Origin: Thomasclavelia ramosa DSM 1402
GTDB taxonomy: Bacteria; Bacillota_I; Bacilli_A; Erysipelotrichales; Coprobacillaceae
Direction of reading: 5' to 3'
NCBI RefSeq assembly: GCF_014131695.1
Contig: NZ_CP036346.1
Coordinates: 3,038,001 to 3,102,000 of the forward strand
DNA: 64,000 nucleotides
Part shown: positions 52,951-61,706 of the stretch, piece by piece
Layout: each line of letters begins with the position of its first letter
How positions within the stretch are numbered: the stretch's first letter is position 1
The notes under the pieces: generated by a model
Seen by the model: the letters and a program-made list of their open reading frames with translations, nothing else
Told to the model about the DNA's origin: nothing
Database searches by the model: none
Made by a program: the position numbers and the translations under genes

Positions 52951-54090
52951 TTATTCAATCTTCAAATCAACTAATTCACTGGCATAATCCGTTTTGTAGT
53001 CCCCGTTATATTGCTCACTAAACACTTTTATCTGATAGTTATCATGATCATATTTTTTTGGCAACTCAATTAAAGCAACACCCATTTTAGTAACACTAAT
53101 ATCAGCTAACTGACCATAAGATACAATCTCATTTTGTGTTTTATCAATTATAACTGCACTGAGTAAATCCCCATCGCCTTGGGCACTATAATTAAAACTT
53201 ATTTTATTATTTTCTTTAACCTGATCGCTCACAACTAAGGTTTGTGAAGCATCTTTTAATGTTAAACGATAATCACTAAGTAATTCTTGATGTTCCACGT
53301 CCTGCATTGCTTTGCTCCCGACTACTCCACTGACTTTACCACCTTGGGCTGCAGCAAAAAATAAAACTGCATGAGGATCAAGATTAGCAGTAGCTCTTGC
53401 ACTAAGATGCTCGACAGTAATATCTAATTGTGCAAAAACTCCACATTTAGAGATATATCCCGCTAATTTAGGATCATCTTTAGCAGCTGCTGACAACCAG
53501 TAATAATTCCCCTCCTGACGATAATGACGATCTTCAAGTCCACAACTATTTGAATTCATTATTTTTGCTGTTGGGGCAAAAAATTTATCACCAAATAACT
53601 GTGATTCTATAAATGAATAACTAGTAACAGTAACAACGTCACCACCTGGTTGAGTAGTATTAAATATTACTTCCGCTTCTTTTGGTGATAAAGTTTGAGA
53701 TGCTAACGCAATCTCTGCTTGTCGTAAAGCACTAGTTTCATAGCGATTACTTTCCTGATCAAATGGTGTTGAGGTTTGAAGCTTTGTTGAAATTAATAAA
53801 ATGGATTTAATAGCTTTTCCATCTTCATCAAAAAAGCTAGTTTCTTCCGGATTTAAAATATTCCATTGAAATTGACCATCAGCCCCTAAATATAAAGTTT
53901 CAAACTTCCCGGATGTTCCCCTAGCTATTTTTTCAACAGCCTTATCTGCCATCATCATACTTTGTTTATCTTGTATATTCAAAGTATCGGGATTTTTATA
54001 ATTATTAGCCGGAGCATTATTTTTTAAAAATAATCCTATTAAAGTTACTATAATTACAGTGCAACCAATCTTAAAATATTTTTTAGGCAT
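52951..54090 (-). CDS. Secreted or membrane-anchored protein of unknown function
   Basis: 379 aa. Begins MPKKYFKIGCTVIIVTLIGL, a signal anchor (or a signal with no clear cleavage site), and the rest is extracytoplasmic. A stretch near 190-260 (NSNSCGLEDRHYRQEGNYYW followed by LSAAAKDDPKLAGYISK and DITVEHLSARATANLDPHAV) resembles the DUF6273-type domain found in clostridial surface proteins, in which a YWL motif and a R-A-x-L-x-L/D motif are spaced alike; the match is weak. The C-terminus is beta-rich. GGAGG RBS. It follows the GH13 gene by 43 bases on the same strand and may share its transcript. Confidence 0.5.
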   Translation of the reverse strand: MPKKYFKIGCTVIIVTLIGLFLKNNAPANNYKNPDTLNIQDKQSMMMADKAVEKIARGTSGKFETLYLGADGQFQWNILNPEETSFFDEDGKAIKSILLISTKLQTSTPFDQESNRYETSALRQAEIALASQTLSPKEAEVIFNTTQPGGDVVTVTSYSFIESQLFGDKFFAPTAKIMNSNSCGLEDRHYRQEGNYYWLSAAAKDDPKLAGYISKCGVFAQLDITVEHLSARATANLDPHAVLFFAAAQGGKVSGVVGSKAMQDVEHQELLSDYRLTLKDASQTLVVSDQVKENNKISFNYSAQGDGDLLSAVIIDKTQNEIVSYGQLADISVTKMGVALIELPKKYDHDNYQIKVFSEQYNGDYKTDYASELVDLKIE

Positions 54091-54133
54091 TTTCTTACCT
54101 CCTGATCATTCAAGATCATCCCTAATACTAACT

Positions 54134-55786
54134 TTAAACAACTAGTACAACCGCTTCATAAGCCCGTAATTTCCCTCTTATCAAATCATTATAATTTCCT
54201 AGTAACACCTTTGCTTCAGCTTCAAATAAAGTTTTATCATAGGTAACCTCTTTAGCTGTAAAATTAGATAAGACAAATAATTTTTTTCCGTCATACTCCC
54301 GTTTATAAACATAGACTTCATTACTATCCTCATAATATTCTTGATAATCACCAAACTGAACAACTTCATTTTCCTTTAAAATTGAGATCATTTTTTTATA
54401 GTAATTAAAAATTGAGTTTTCATCAGTTATTTGTGCTTGTGCATTAAGCCATTTATAATTTTGATTAACTTTGATCCATGGTTCAGCATCAGAGAATCCT
54501 GCATTTTCTAGATCATTCCATTGCATTGGAGTACGTGCATGATCACGACTTGATTTATTAATAAATCGAAGCATCTCTTCAGGGGTAAACATTTTTTCCA
54601 CTTCAACATACTGATGATAAGAATTTATACTTTCAATATCTCTAAGCTCACCAATATTCTTAAACTCAACATTAGTCATTCCAAGTTCTTCACCTTGATA
54701 AATATAAGGAGTCCCTTGTAAAAAATATTGGGCAGTAGCAAGCATTTTTGCTGATTTTTCCCAAGTTTCTTTAGAACTTGTATCTCCAAAACGACTAACT
54801 ACTCGTGGTTGATCATGATTATTCCAAAATAACGAATTCCATGCTCGTCCATGCATATCAATTTGCCATTTTCTTAAAATTGCTTTTACATCCGTTAATT
54901 TAAATCTTTCATCACTCCATTTTTGTTTTTCACCACCATCAACATCCATTAATTCAAATTGGAAAACCATACTCATTTCTTTTCCATCATTACTTGCATA
55001 TTGAATAGCTTCTTTTGTTGTCACTGCTGGAGCTTCTCCAACAGTCATCACATCATATTTTGAAAAAACGTTATCTGTTAACTCACGAATATATTCATGG
55101 ACACGAGGTCCATTAGCACTGACACTATGCCCCTTTATTGGACTATCTTGATAAATATTATCTTGATCTTTAGAAATCAAATTAATGACATCCATTCTAA
55201 ATCCATCAATTCCTTTATCAAGCCACCAGGCAATCATTTTTTGAATTTCATTTCTAACATCAGTATTATCCCAATTTAAATCCGGTTGTTTTTTAGAAAA
55301 TAAATGTAAATAATACTGTTTCGTTGTCTCATCATACTGCCAAGCTGAACCTAGAAAACAACTTGTCCAATTATTTGGTACACTGCCATCTTCTTTACCA
55401 TCTTTCCAAATATAATAATCACGATATGGATTATCTTTACTTTTCTTACTTTCGATAAACCATCTATGTTCATCAGAGGTATGATTAACAACAAGATCCA
55501 TAACTATCTTAATATTTCGCTTATGAGCTTGCGTTAAAAGATTCTCAAAATCAGTCATATTTCCAAAACATTGCATTATCTCATAGTAGTCTGAGATATC
55601 ATATCCATTATCATCATTTGGCGATTCATAAATTGGCGTGATCCACAACACATCAACTCCCAATGTTGCTAAATAATCTAACTGCTCAGTAATCCCATTA
55701 ATATCACCGATCCCATCATGATTGGTATCTTTAAAACTCCGCACATATATTTCATACACAACACTCTTTTGCCACCAGTTTTTCAT
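54134..55786 (-). CDS. malL: GH13 oligo-1,6-glucosidase/alpha-glucosidase
   Basis: 550 aa. Starts KNWWQKSVVYEIYVRSFKDT. Region I DLVVNHTSDEH, nucleophile Asp in DGFRMDVINLI (~200), acid Glu in MTVGEAPAV (~258) and the third catalytic Asp in FWNNHDQPR (~330): the complete GH13_31 set. MDVINLI with VGE marks the isomaltase/oligo-1,6-glucosidase group, cytoplasmic enzymes that trim short alpha-glucosides. The ATG at 55784-55786 has GGAGG upstream; an earlier in-frame codon does not. No transporter adjoins it. Confidence 0.9.
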   Translation of the reverse strand: MKNWWQKSVVYEIYVRSFKDTNHDGIGDINGITEQLDYLATLGVDVLWITPIYESPNDDNGYDISDYYEIMQCFGNMTDFENLLTQAHKRNIKIVMDLVVNHTSDEHRWFIESKKSKDNPYRDYYIWKDGKEDGSVPNNWTSCFLGSAWQYDETTKQYYLHLFSKKQPDLNWDNTDVRNEIQKMIAWWLDKGIDGFRMDVINLISKDQDNIYQDSPIKGHSVSANGPRVHEYIRELTDNVFSKYDVMTVGEAPAVTTKEAIQYASNDGKEMSMVFQFELMDVDGGEKQKWSDERFKLTDVKAILRKWQIDMHGRAWNSLFWNNHDQPRVVSRFGDTSSKETWEKSAKMLATAQYFLQGTPYIYQGEELGMTNVEFKNIGELRDIESINSYHQYVEVEKMFTPEEMLRFINKSSRDHARTPMQWNDLENAGFSDAEPWIKVNQNYKWLNAQAQITDENSIFNYYKKMISILKENEVVQFGDYQEYYEDSNEVYVYKREYDGKKLFVLSNFTAKEVTYDKTLFEAEAKVLLGNYNDLIRGKLRAYEAVVLVV

Positions 55787-56027
55787 TTTATTATTCCTCC
55801 TCAAATCCTAAACTATAGCCCAATATAAACGAAACAATTAATAATACTAACATCATAATTATACCATAAATATTATTATAAACATCTTTTTCCTCAGAAA
55901 AAGCAAGCGTTATCATTATAATATCTTGTAAGTTCTAAATAACTTATAGAAAGCCCCTAGCAAACTCGTAAGACTGATCACAATTACATTTATATCCATT
56001 ATTATAAATACTTTAAACATTATAAAA

Positions 56028-56049
56028 AAACTAGAGCTAACTCTAGTTT
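56028..56049 (-). terminator. Terminator of the RelA/SpoT-domain gene
   Basis: AAACTAGAG-CTAA-CTCTAGTTT, with TTTTTATAAT on the minus strand; 15 bases past the stop. The rest of 55787-56027 is AT-rich, with the GH13 promoter region and no gene. Confidence 0.8.
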
Positions 56050-56063
56050 AAATAGCTGTTAAT

Positions 56064-57131
56064 TTAATCAGCAGCTTCTAATTTATAATCTTTCAATATT
56101 CTTTTTAATTCTATTAATCGATTTTTAAAATTAACACTAGAAATAAACTGTTCTGTGAACTTCTCAAACTCCACTTCACCTTTCTCTACTACTAAAATAA
56201 AATAGCATAAACATAACAATGGCATATCACCAGAAATTATATTTGTTTTAGTCCTTGTTGCATCACGATAAAGAACATCAATGTGTTCCATTATCAGCTG
56301 TTGATATTGCTTTAATTTTTGATCTACCTCCTGAAGTTTACTTATATTCAAATACTCAAACATCCTAATGATATTCTCAAAATTACCCTGACTAACCTTC
56401 TTAGCTTTCATTTCTTTAATTAAAAATTCTGTCAATTCATTATATTCAGGACTTTTGACTTTAAATACAGCTAATGATTCTTTATCAATATCAGCACTTA
56501 AATAAGAAAGCAGCAAATGATTTTGATATGCAAAGATCTCATTTTTAATTCTTAAAAATTCCTCATCTGCCAATTCTAACAATCCAGCTAACCGTGAAAA
56601 ACTCCTTTTAATATCATAGGGAATCTCTTCTTGAGATTTATAACCTAAATCATGTTCAATCTCAGCCCATGTGTATTGCAGAATTGAGCTAATTTGAATT
56701 TCTAATTTTAAATTATGATACTTAAGATATTCCTGTGCTTTAACATACTTAGGATCAATTTGAACCACATAATGCAACGAACGATACCCAAAACGTTTTG
56801 GATCCAGACTCTTTCTTTTATCAATAGAATTATCACGATCAATAATAAACTCATTTTCAATTAATTTCGATATTTGATCAACAGTATCCGTATAATATGT
56901 AATTACCCTAATACCTGATAAATCTGTTATTTCATCTAATTTTTGATACTTGTTTTTTAACTCTATCTTTTTAGATAAACTCTCAATACTCTTTGTTCTA
57001 CTAGTGATTGAATGAAACGATATTTGTTCACGATTCAACAAATTACATATATATGTTTCCATCAAATTTGTAAATTGTTCATATGTTGTAAGATTATTGC
57101 TATATTCTCTTACTAAATCTTCATTATCCAT
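56064..57131 (-). CDS. RelA/SpoT-domain (p)ppGpp synthetase-like protein
   Basis: 355 aa. The synthetase domain occupies ~15-190: SRTKSIESLSKKIELKNKYQ, LDEITDLSGIRVITYYTDTV (metal site Asp and Arg), GYRSLHYVVQI (~123-133, nucleotide-binding) and LEIQISSILQYTWAEIEHDL (~150-169). A helical C-terminal half (~170-350) replaces the TGS/ACT domains of long RelA. It has no HD hydrolase domain. This is the RelA_SpoT-domain type with a helical tail, a stand-alone alarmone synthetase or relative. The ATG at 57129-57131 has AGGGG upstream. Confidence 0.88.
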   Translation of the reverse strand: MDNEDLVREYSNNLTTYEQFTNLMETYICNLLNREQISFHSITSRTKSIESLSKKIELKNKYQKLDEITDLSGIRVITYYTDTVDQISKLIENEFIIDRDNSIDKRKSLDPKRFGYRSLHYVVQIDPKYVKAQEYLKYHNLKLEIQISSILQYTWAEIEHDLGYKSQEEIPYDIKRSFSRLAGLLELADEEFLRIKNEIFAYQNHLLLSYLSADIDKESLAVFKVKSPEYNELTEFLIKEMKAKKVSQGNFENIIRMFEYLNISKLQEVDQKLKQYQQLIMEHIDVLYRDATRTKTNIISGDMPLLCLCYFILVVEKGEVEFEKFTEQFISSVNFKNRLIELKRILKDYKLEAAD

Positions 57132-57315
57132 AATTTTCCCCTCTAACTCTCTAGTCATAAGTTATATCATGCACTATTATACTTGTTAAGAAACTAGAAA
57201 TTTGACACTTTATATCTTTATGAGTCGTATTTTTATCAATTTCTATTTTTTACTGAACCCCCTTTAAGATCATTCAGCCATCCAAAAAATATTAATACTG
57301 AGACTCTATCCATTA

Positions 57316-57639
57316 TTATATTGATTGATGATTTTTCTTAAAATCTTCACCCCAGCTATACATAGCATCCAAGATTGGTTTTAAACTATAACCTAACTCA
57401 GTTAGCGAATATTCGACTTTAGGAGGAACTTCGGGATAAACTTTACGACTAATCAATCCACTCTCCTCCATTGCCCGAAGGTTTGAAGTTAATACTTTTT
57501 GAGAAATCGTTCCGATTGATTTTTTTAACTCACCAAATCTTTTTTTCCCTGGTAGCAGATCCCTAATAATCAAAACCTTCCATTTATCACTTATTAATAA
57601 TAATGTAGTTTCAACTGGACATTTTGGAAATTCTTTCAT
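57316..57639 (-). CDS. HxlR-family transcriptional regulator
   Basis: 107 aa. CPVETTLLLISDKWKVLIIRDL (given here in parts CPVETTLLLI and SDKWKVLIIRDL), then FGELKKSIGTISQKVLTSNL and the wing YPEVPPKVEYSLTELG: a full HxlR domain with the N-terminal Cys that serves redox or aldehyde sensing in HypR/QsrR/YodB-type members. Divergent from the SirTM-macrodomain genes with a palindromic intergenic region, so it probably controls them. AAGGAG RBS. Confidence 0.9.
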   Translation of the reverse strand: MKEFPKCPVETTLLLISDKWKVLIIRDLLPGKKRFGELKKSIGTISQKVLTSNLRAMEESGLISRKVYPEVPPKVEYSLTELGYSLKPILDAMYSWGEDFKKNHQSI

Positions 57640-57670
57640 ATGTGTACTCCTTATAGTTTCTTATAGTAAC

Positions 57671-57696
57671 TAAGTATATTTTATAAACTATACTTA
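57671..57696. promoter_or_regulatory. HxlR operator between HxlR and SirTM genes
   Basis: TAAGTATA (57671-57678) and TATACTTA (57689-57696), perfect eight-base arms with ten-base spacer, midway in the divergent region. The TATACTT half-site also occurs in the operator region of the other HxlR gene (25.19-25.21 kb). Two AGTTAGTTAC/AGTAACTAAG segments flank it and may be extra half-sites. Confidence 0.6.
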
Positions 57697-57800
57697 TGAA
57701 AGTCAAGTTAGTTACATAAAAGAAACTAAGCCACTTTTATGTGCGTACTTCACAAATAGCAACCATTGAAGGATAATAACGATGAGAAGGGAGTGTTATA

Positions 57801-58652
57801 ATGTTTCAAAGAGAATCACTTGATATTTTAAAATTGAGTCAAGCAATCAAAAAATGTGATGCAATCTTAATTGGAGCTGGAGCTGGACTTTCTAGCGCCG
57901 CTGGTCTGTCATACTCAGGGAACCGTTTTAAAAAATATTTTAATGATTTCATTACAAAATATCATTTACAAGATATGTATTCGGCAGGCTTTTACCCCTA
58001 TCCTAGTTTAGAGAAATACTGGGCTTATTGGAGTCGTCATATTTATTATAACCGCTATTTGGAAGCCCCTAAAGATACTTATAAAAAATTATTAAACCTA
58101 CTCATTAATAAAGATTATTTCGTCATTACAACAAATGTTGATCATCAGTTTCAAATAGCTGGTTTTATTAAAGAAAAATTATTTTATACTCAAGGAGATT
58201 ACGGACTTTGGCAATGTTCAAAACCATGCCATCAAAAAACTTATGATAATTACGAGACAGTTGTTACAATGATCAAACAACAGCATGATTTGAAAATTCC
58301 CAGTTCACTAATTCCGTACTGTCCAATATGTAATGCTCCAATGACAATGAATCTTCGCTGTGATAAAACATTTGTTCAAGATTCCGGCTGGTATCATGCC
58401 CAAGAACGTTATTATCACTTTTTAAATAAATATCATTATTCCAAAATCGTTTATTTAGAATTAGGAGTTGGCTATAATACCCCTGGAATTATCAAATATC
58501 CATTTTGGCAATTAACTATAGAGAATCCTAAAGCTATTTATGCCTGCATCAATCAAGATATTATTGATTTACCTTCGGAATTAAAAAAACAGACTATCAT
58601 GATCAACGATAACATTCATAATGTCTTATCGTCTTTGGAGAAATTGCTATGA
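57801..58652 (+). CDS. SirTM (class M sirtuin), protein mono-ADP-ribosyltransferase type
   Basis: 283 aa. Rossmann motif GAGAGLSSAAGL (25-36); TTNVDHQFQ (110-118) in place of the usual TQNID; the catalytic His motif reads YTQGDYG (129-135) with Gln instead of His, as in SirTMs that transfer ADP-ribose to lipoyl-carrying GcvH-L. Zinc Cys are CSKPC (139, 143) and CPIC (174, 177). The next gene is a macrodomain, as in SirTM operons described from staphylococci and streptococci, but no gcvH-L or lplA2 is here. RBS AAGGGAG. Start overlaps nothing; stop overlaps the macrodomain start (ATGA). Confidence 0.92.
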   Translation: MFQRESLDILKLSQAIKKCDAILIGAGAGLSSAAGLSYSGNRFKKYFNDFITKYHLQDMYSAGFYPYPSLEKYWAYWSRHIYYNRYLEAPKDTYKKLLNLLINKDYFVITTNVDHQFQIAGFIKEKLFYTQGDYGLWQCSKPCHQKTYDNYETVVTMIKQQHDLKIPSSLIPYCPICNAPMTMNLRCDKTFVQDSGWYHAQERYYHFLNKYHYSKIVYLELGVGYNTPGIIKYPFWQLTIENPKAIYACINQDIIDLPSELKKQTIMINDNIHNVLSSLEKLL

Positions 58653-59416
58653 ATCAAATAACCCGATTACAATTTTTAATTAACTATTTAATTCAAGAAA
58701 ATAAACTTGAAATTGAACTTCCTACAGAACAAGCACAACTATTTTCCCTTTATCGCTCATTAGTAAATATTCGTGAAGCAAAAACAGCTACTGACAAATT
58801 CATTATGATTCAAAACAAAATGTTAAAAAATGAAATTAAACGAAAAGGAATCATTGACTCAAGCAATTTCAAAAAATCAATGAATATCTGGCGTGGTGAT
58901 ATCACCCAACTAAAAGTTGATGCCATTGTAAATGCTGCCAATAATCAAATGGAAGGATGCTTTATCCCTGGACATAATTGTATCGACAATGCTATCCATA
59001 CCTTTGCAGGAGTTCAATTAAGAAATGAATGTCACCAAATCATGTCTAAACAGCGTTATCTTGAGCCCACCGGAAAAGCAAAAATAACTAATGCTTATAA
59101 TCTTCCTTGTCGTTATATCGTCCATACAGTTGGTCCTATCGTTCATAATGTACTAACAGATGAAAAGCGCTTTTTATTAGCTGAATGTTATCGTAATTGT
59201 TTAAAAAAAGCTGAGGTTTATGGATTAAAAAGTATTGCTTTTTGTTGTATCTCTACAGGAGTATTTAACTTTCCTAAAAAAGAAGCAGCTCAAATTGCAG
59301 TCAATACAGTATCCACATTTCTTAAAGGAAGTCAGATTGAAAAAGTTATTTTTAACGTTTTCAAAGAGGACGATGAAATGATCTATCAGCAATTACTAAA
59401 TAATAAATCTAAATAG
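58649..59416 (+). CDS. Zinc-containing macrodomain, ADP-ribosylhydrolase type (SirTM-linked)
   Basis: 255 aa. About 75 helical residues precede a macrodomain: NIWRGDITQLKVDAIVNAAN (~79-98), then GCFIPGHNCIDNAIHTFAG (~103-121) with Cys104, His109 and Cys111 as zinc ligands, and YIVHTVGPIV, CISTGVFNFPKKEA as the ribose and phosphate loops. This is the Zn-macro type that accompanies SirTM and removes the ADP-ribose it adds. Coupled to SirTM by ATGA. Terminator after the gene closes a two-gene unit. Confidence 0.93.
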   Translation: MNQITRLQFLINYLIQENKLEIELPTEQAQLFSLYRSLVNIREAKTATDKFIMIQNKMLKNEIKRKGIIDSSNFKKSMNIWRGDITQLKVDAIVNAANNQMEGCFIPGHNCIDNAIHTFAGVQLRNECHQIMSKQRYLEPTGKAKITNAYNLPCRYIVHTVGPIVHNVLTDEKRFLLAECYRNCLKKAEVYGLKSIAFCCISTGVFNFPKKEAAQIAVNTVSTFLKGSQIEKVIFNVFKEDDEMIYQQLLNNKSK

Positions 59417-59431
59417 AATCGTAATATTTTT

Positions 59432-59450
59432 AGGTGTTTTGACAACACCT
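59432..59450 (+). terminator. Terminator of the SirTM-macrodomain unit
   Basis: AGGTGTT / AACACCT hairpin followed by TTTTCTTTT, 16 bases past the stop. Confidence 0.85.
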
Positions 59451-59460
59451 TTTTCTTTTG

Positions 59461-59476
59461 AATGATTTAAATCATT
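59461..59476. promoter_or_regulatory. Perfect 16-bp palindrome upstream of ppk1
   Basis: AATGATTTAAATCATT, just past the macrodomain terminator and about 45 bases upstream of a TATACT -10-like box (59519-59524). The leader to the ppk1 start is about 115 bases and contains no gene. Role unproven. Confidence 0.3.
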
Positions 59477-59641
59477 TTACATATTTATGGTTTTGATGAA
59501 TACTAAAATCAAAAGTGCTATACTAATATTAAAGAAACGTTAAATTTGCGTAAGAGTTTTGTAAGTAATCCGACTTTACTTGATAATTTTTTTAATAAAT
59601 ATTATGTTATTTTTAGAAACAAAATAGGAGGCGCCATTTCA

Positions 59642-61672
59642 ATGAATAAATGTAAAGAAAATCGTGAATTATCTTGGCTTAAATTTAATGATCGAGTATT
59701 AATGCAGGCTAAAGATAATAAAGTCCCTTTAGGTGAAAAGTTAAGTTTTATTTCTATTTTTCAATCAAATCTTGATGAATTTTTTATGGTTAGAATTGGA
59801 TCATTATATGATCAAATGCTATTCTATCCTAGTTCTAAAGACAATAAAACTGGAATGACTGGTGAAGAACAGCTAAAGGCATGTTTACGAAGAATTACTT
59901 ATTTAAATAAAAAGAAAGATCGTATTTATCAAAGTATTATGGATGAATTAAAAACTCATGGATGGGGAATCGTAAAATACCGTGATTTAAAGAACAAAGA
60001 AGATCGTAAATATTTTGAAAGTTATTTTGAACGAGAAATTCTTCCATTAATCTCTCCCCAGGTTATTTCAAAACGTCAACCATTCCCTTTTTTAAATAAC
60101 CGTGAAGTTTATGTTGTTGTTCAGTTAGAATCAAAGAAGGGAAAAAGAAAGATGGGAATCGTTTCTTGTGCAAATGCTATGGATGAACGAATGATTGCGA
60201 TTCCTAGTATGCAAGGGAAGTTTATTTTGATTGAAGATATCATCCTGCATTTTATTTCTAATATCTTCTCTAAATATACAATAAAAAATAAAGGTTTCAT
60301 CAGAGTTACAAGAAGTGCTGATATTGATGAAGATGATCACTCTTTAGAAGGTCATGAAGACTATCGAGAAATGATGGAAACATTAATTAAACAACGTAGA
60401 AAATTATGTCCTATTCGTTTGGAAGTATCACCAGGCTTAGAAGAGTTAGAAATCTTGATGTTAATGAACTTCTTGAACCTCAAAAAACATCAGGTTTTCG
60501 AGTGCAATGCTCCATTAGATTTGAAATTCACTAGTGAGTTACGTGATCATTTACGCTACATTCACCCAGAAATGTTCTATAAAAAATTAGAAGCTAAAAA
60601 CAGTCCTTTAGTTGAAAATACTGTTCCAATGATCAAACAAATTTTAAAAAAGGATATTTTATTATCATATCCATATGAGTCGATGTCACCATTTCTCCGT
60701 TTATTAGATGAGGCTAGTCGAGATACAAATGTTGCCAGTATTAAAATGACTTTATATCGTGTTGCAAAGAAATCTAAGATTATTAAATCATTGATTGAAG
60801 CTGCTGAAAACGGTAAAGAAGTTGTTGTTTTAGTTGAATTACGAGCACGTTTTGATGAAGAAAATAACATTGACTGGTCAAAACGACTTGAAGAATCTGG
60901 ATGCCGTGTTATCTATGGTTTAGATGGACTTAAAGTTCACTCAAAATTATGTTTAATAACTTATAAAAATAATCAGGGTGTTCATTATATTAGCCAGGTG
61001 GGAACAGGAAACTATAATGAAAATACATCAAAGCTTTATACTGATTTATCACTAATGACATCTAACTACGAAATTGGGGAAGAAATCAACAGCATTTTTA
61101 ATCATCTATGTCTTGGCGAAACAGAAAATGAAGTTAATCTTTTAATGGTTGCTCCTAACTGTATGATTACAAAAATATTTGAACATATTGATAATCAAAT
61201 TGCTTTAGCCAAAGCGGGTAAAGAAGCTTATATTGGATTTAAATGCAATTCCGTCACTAGTAAAGAAATGATCGATAAGCTAATCGAAGCAAGCCAGGCA
61301 GGGGTTAAAATTGATATGATTGTTCGTGGTATATGTTGTATTTTACCTGGTGTTGAGGGATTAACTGATAATATTAGAATAATTTCTATTGTTGGTAGGT
61401 ACTTGGAACATTCACGTATTTACATCTTTGGTAAAGGCAGTGCTCAAAAAGTATACATTTCTTCTGCTGATTTAATGACAAGAAATTTATCACGTCGTGT
61501 TGAAGTCGCTGCCCCAATTTTAGATGAAAAATTAAGAAAACGAATTATTACAATGTTTAATACAATGTTGAAAGATAATGTTAAAGCATGCCGCTTATTA
61601 GAAGATGGTACTTACAAACGAGTAAAAAATAAAGAGCCAGAATTGAATAGTCAGGAATATTTTTTCAAATAA
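59642..61672 (+). CDS. ppk1: Polyphosphate kinase 1
   Basis: 676 aa. N-terminal domain ENRELSWLKFNDRVLMQA, head domain, then two PLD-like catalytic modules: RVIYGLDGLKVHSKLCLI with the phosphorylated His (~437, KVHSK) and RYLEHSRIYIFG with the second His (~585); metal/ATP Arg in TLYRVAKKSK. Reversibly makes polyphosphate from ATP. The ATG at 59642 has AGGAGG ten bases upstream; an in-frame upstream codon has none. The phosphofructokinase gene follows by 34 bases without a terminator. Confidence 0.94.
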   Translation: MNKCKENRELSWLKFNDRVLMQAKDNKVPLGEKLSFISIFQSNLDEFFMVRIGSLYDQMLFYPSSKDNKTGMTGEEQLKACLRRITYLNKKKDRIYQSIMDELKTHGWGIVKYRDLKNKEDRKYFESYFEREILPLISPQVISKRQPFPFLNNREVYVVVQLESKKGKRKMGIVSCANAMDERMIAIPSMQGKFILIEDIILHFISNIFSKYTIKNKGFIRVTRSADIDEDDHSLEGHEDYREMMETLIKQRRKLCPIRLEVSPGLEELEILMLMNFLNLKKHQVFECNAPLDLKFTSELRDHLRYIHPEMFYKKLEAKNSPLVENTVPMIKQILKKDILLSYPYESMSPFLRLLDEASRDTNVASIKMTLYRVAKKSKIIKSLIEAAENGKEVVVLVELRARFDEENNIDWSKRLEESGCRVIYGLDGLKVHSKLCLITYKNNQGVHYISQVGTGNYNENTSKLYTDLSLMTSNYEIGEEINSIFNHLCLGETENEVNLLMVAPNCMITKIFEHIDNQIALAKAGKEAYIGFKCNSVTSKEMIDKLIEASQAGVKIDMIVRGICCILPGVEGLTDNIRIISIVGRYLEHSRIYIFGKGSAQKVYISSADLMTRNLSRRVEVAAPILDEKLRKRIITMFNTMLKDNVKACRLLEDGTYKRVKNKEPELNSQEYFFK

Positions 61673-61706
61673 TTGGCAATATAAATAATAATAAAGGAGT
61701 GATTAT

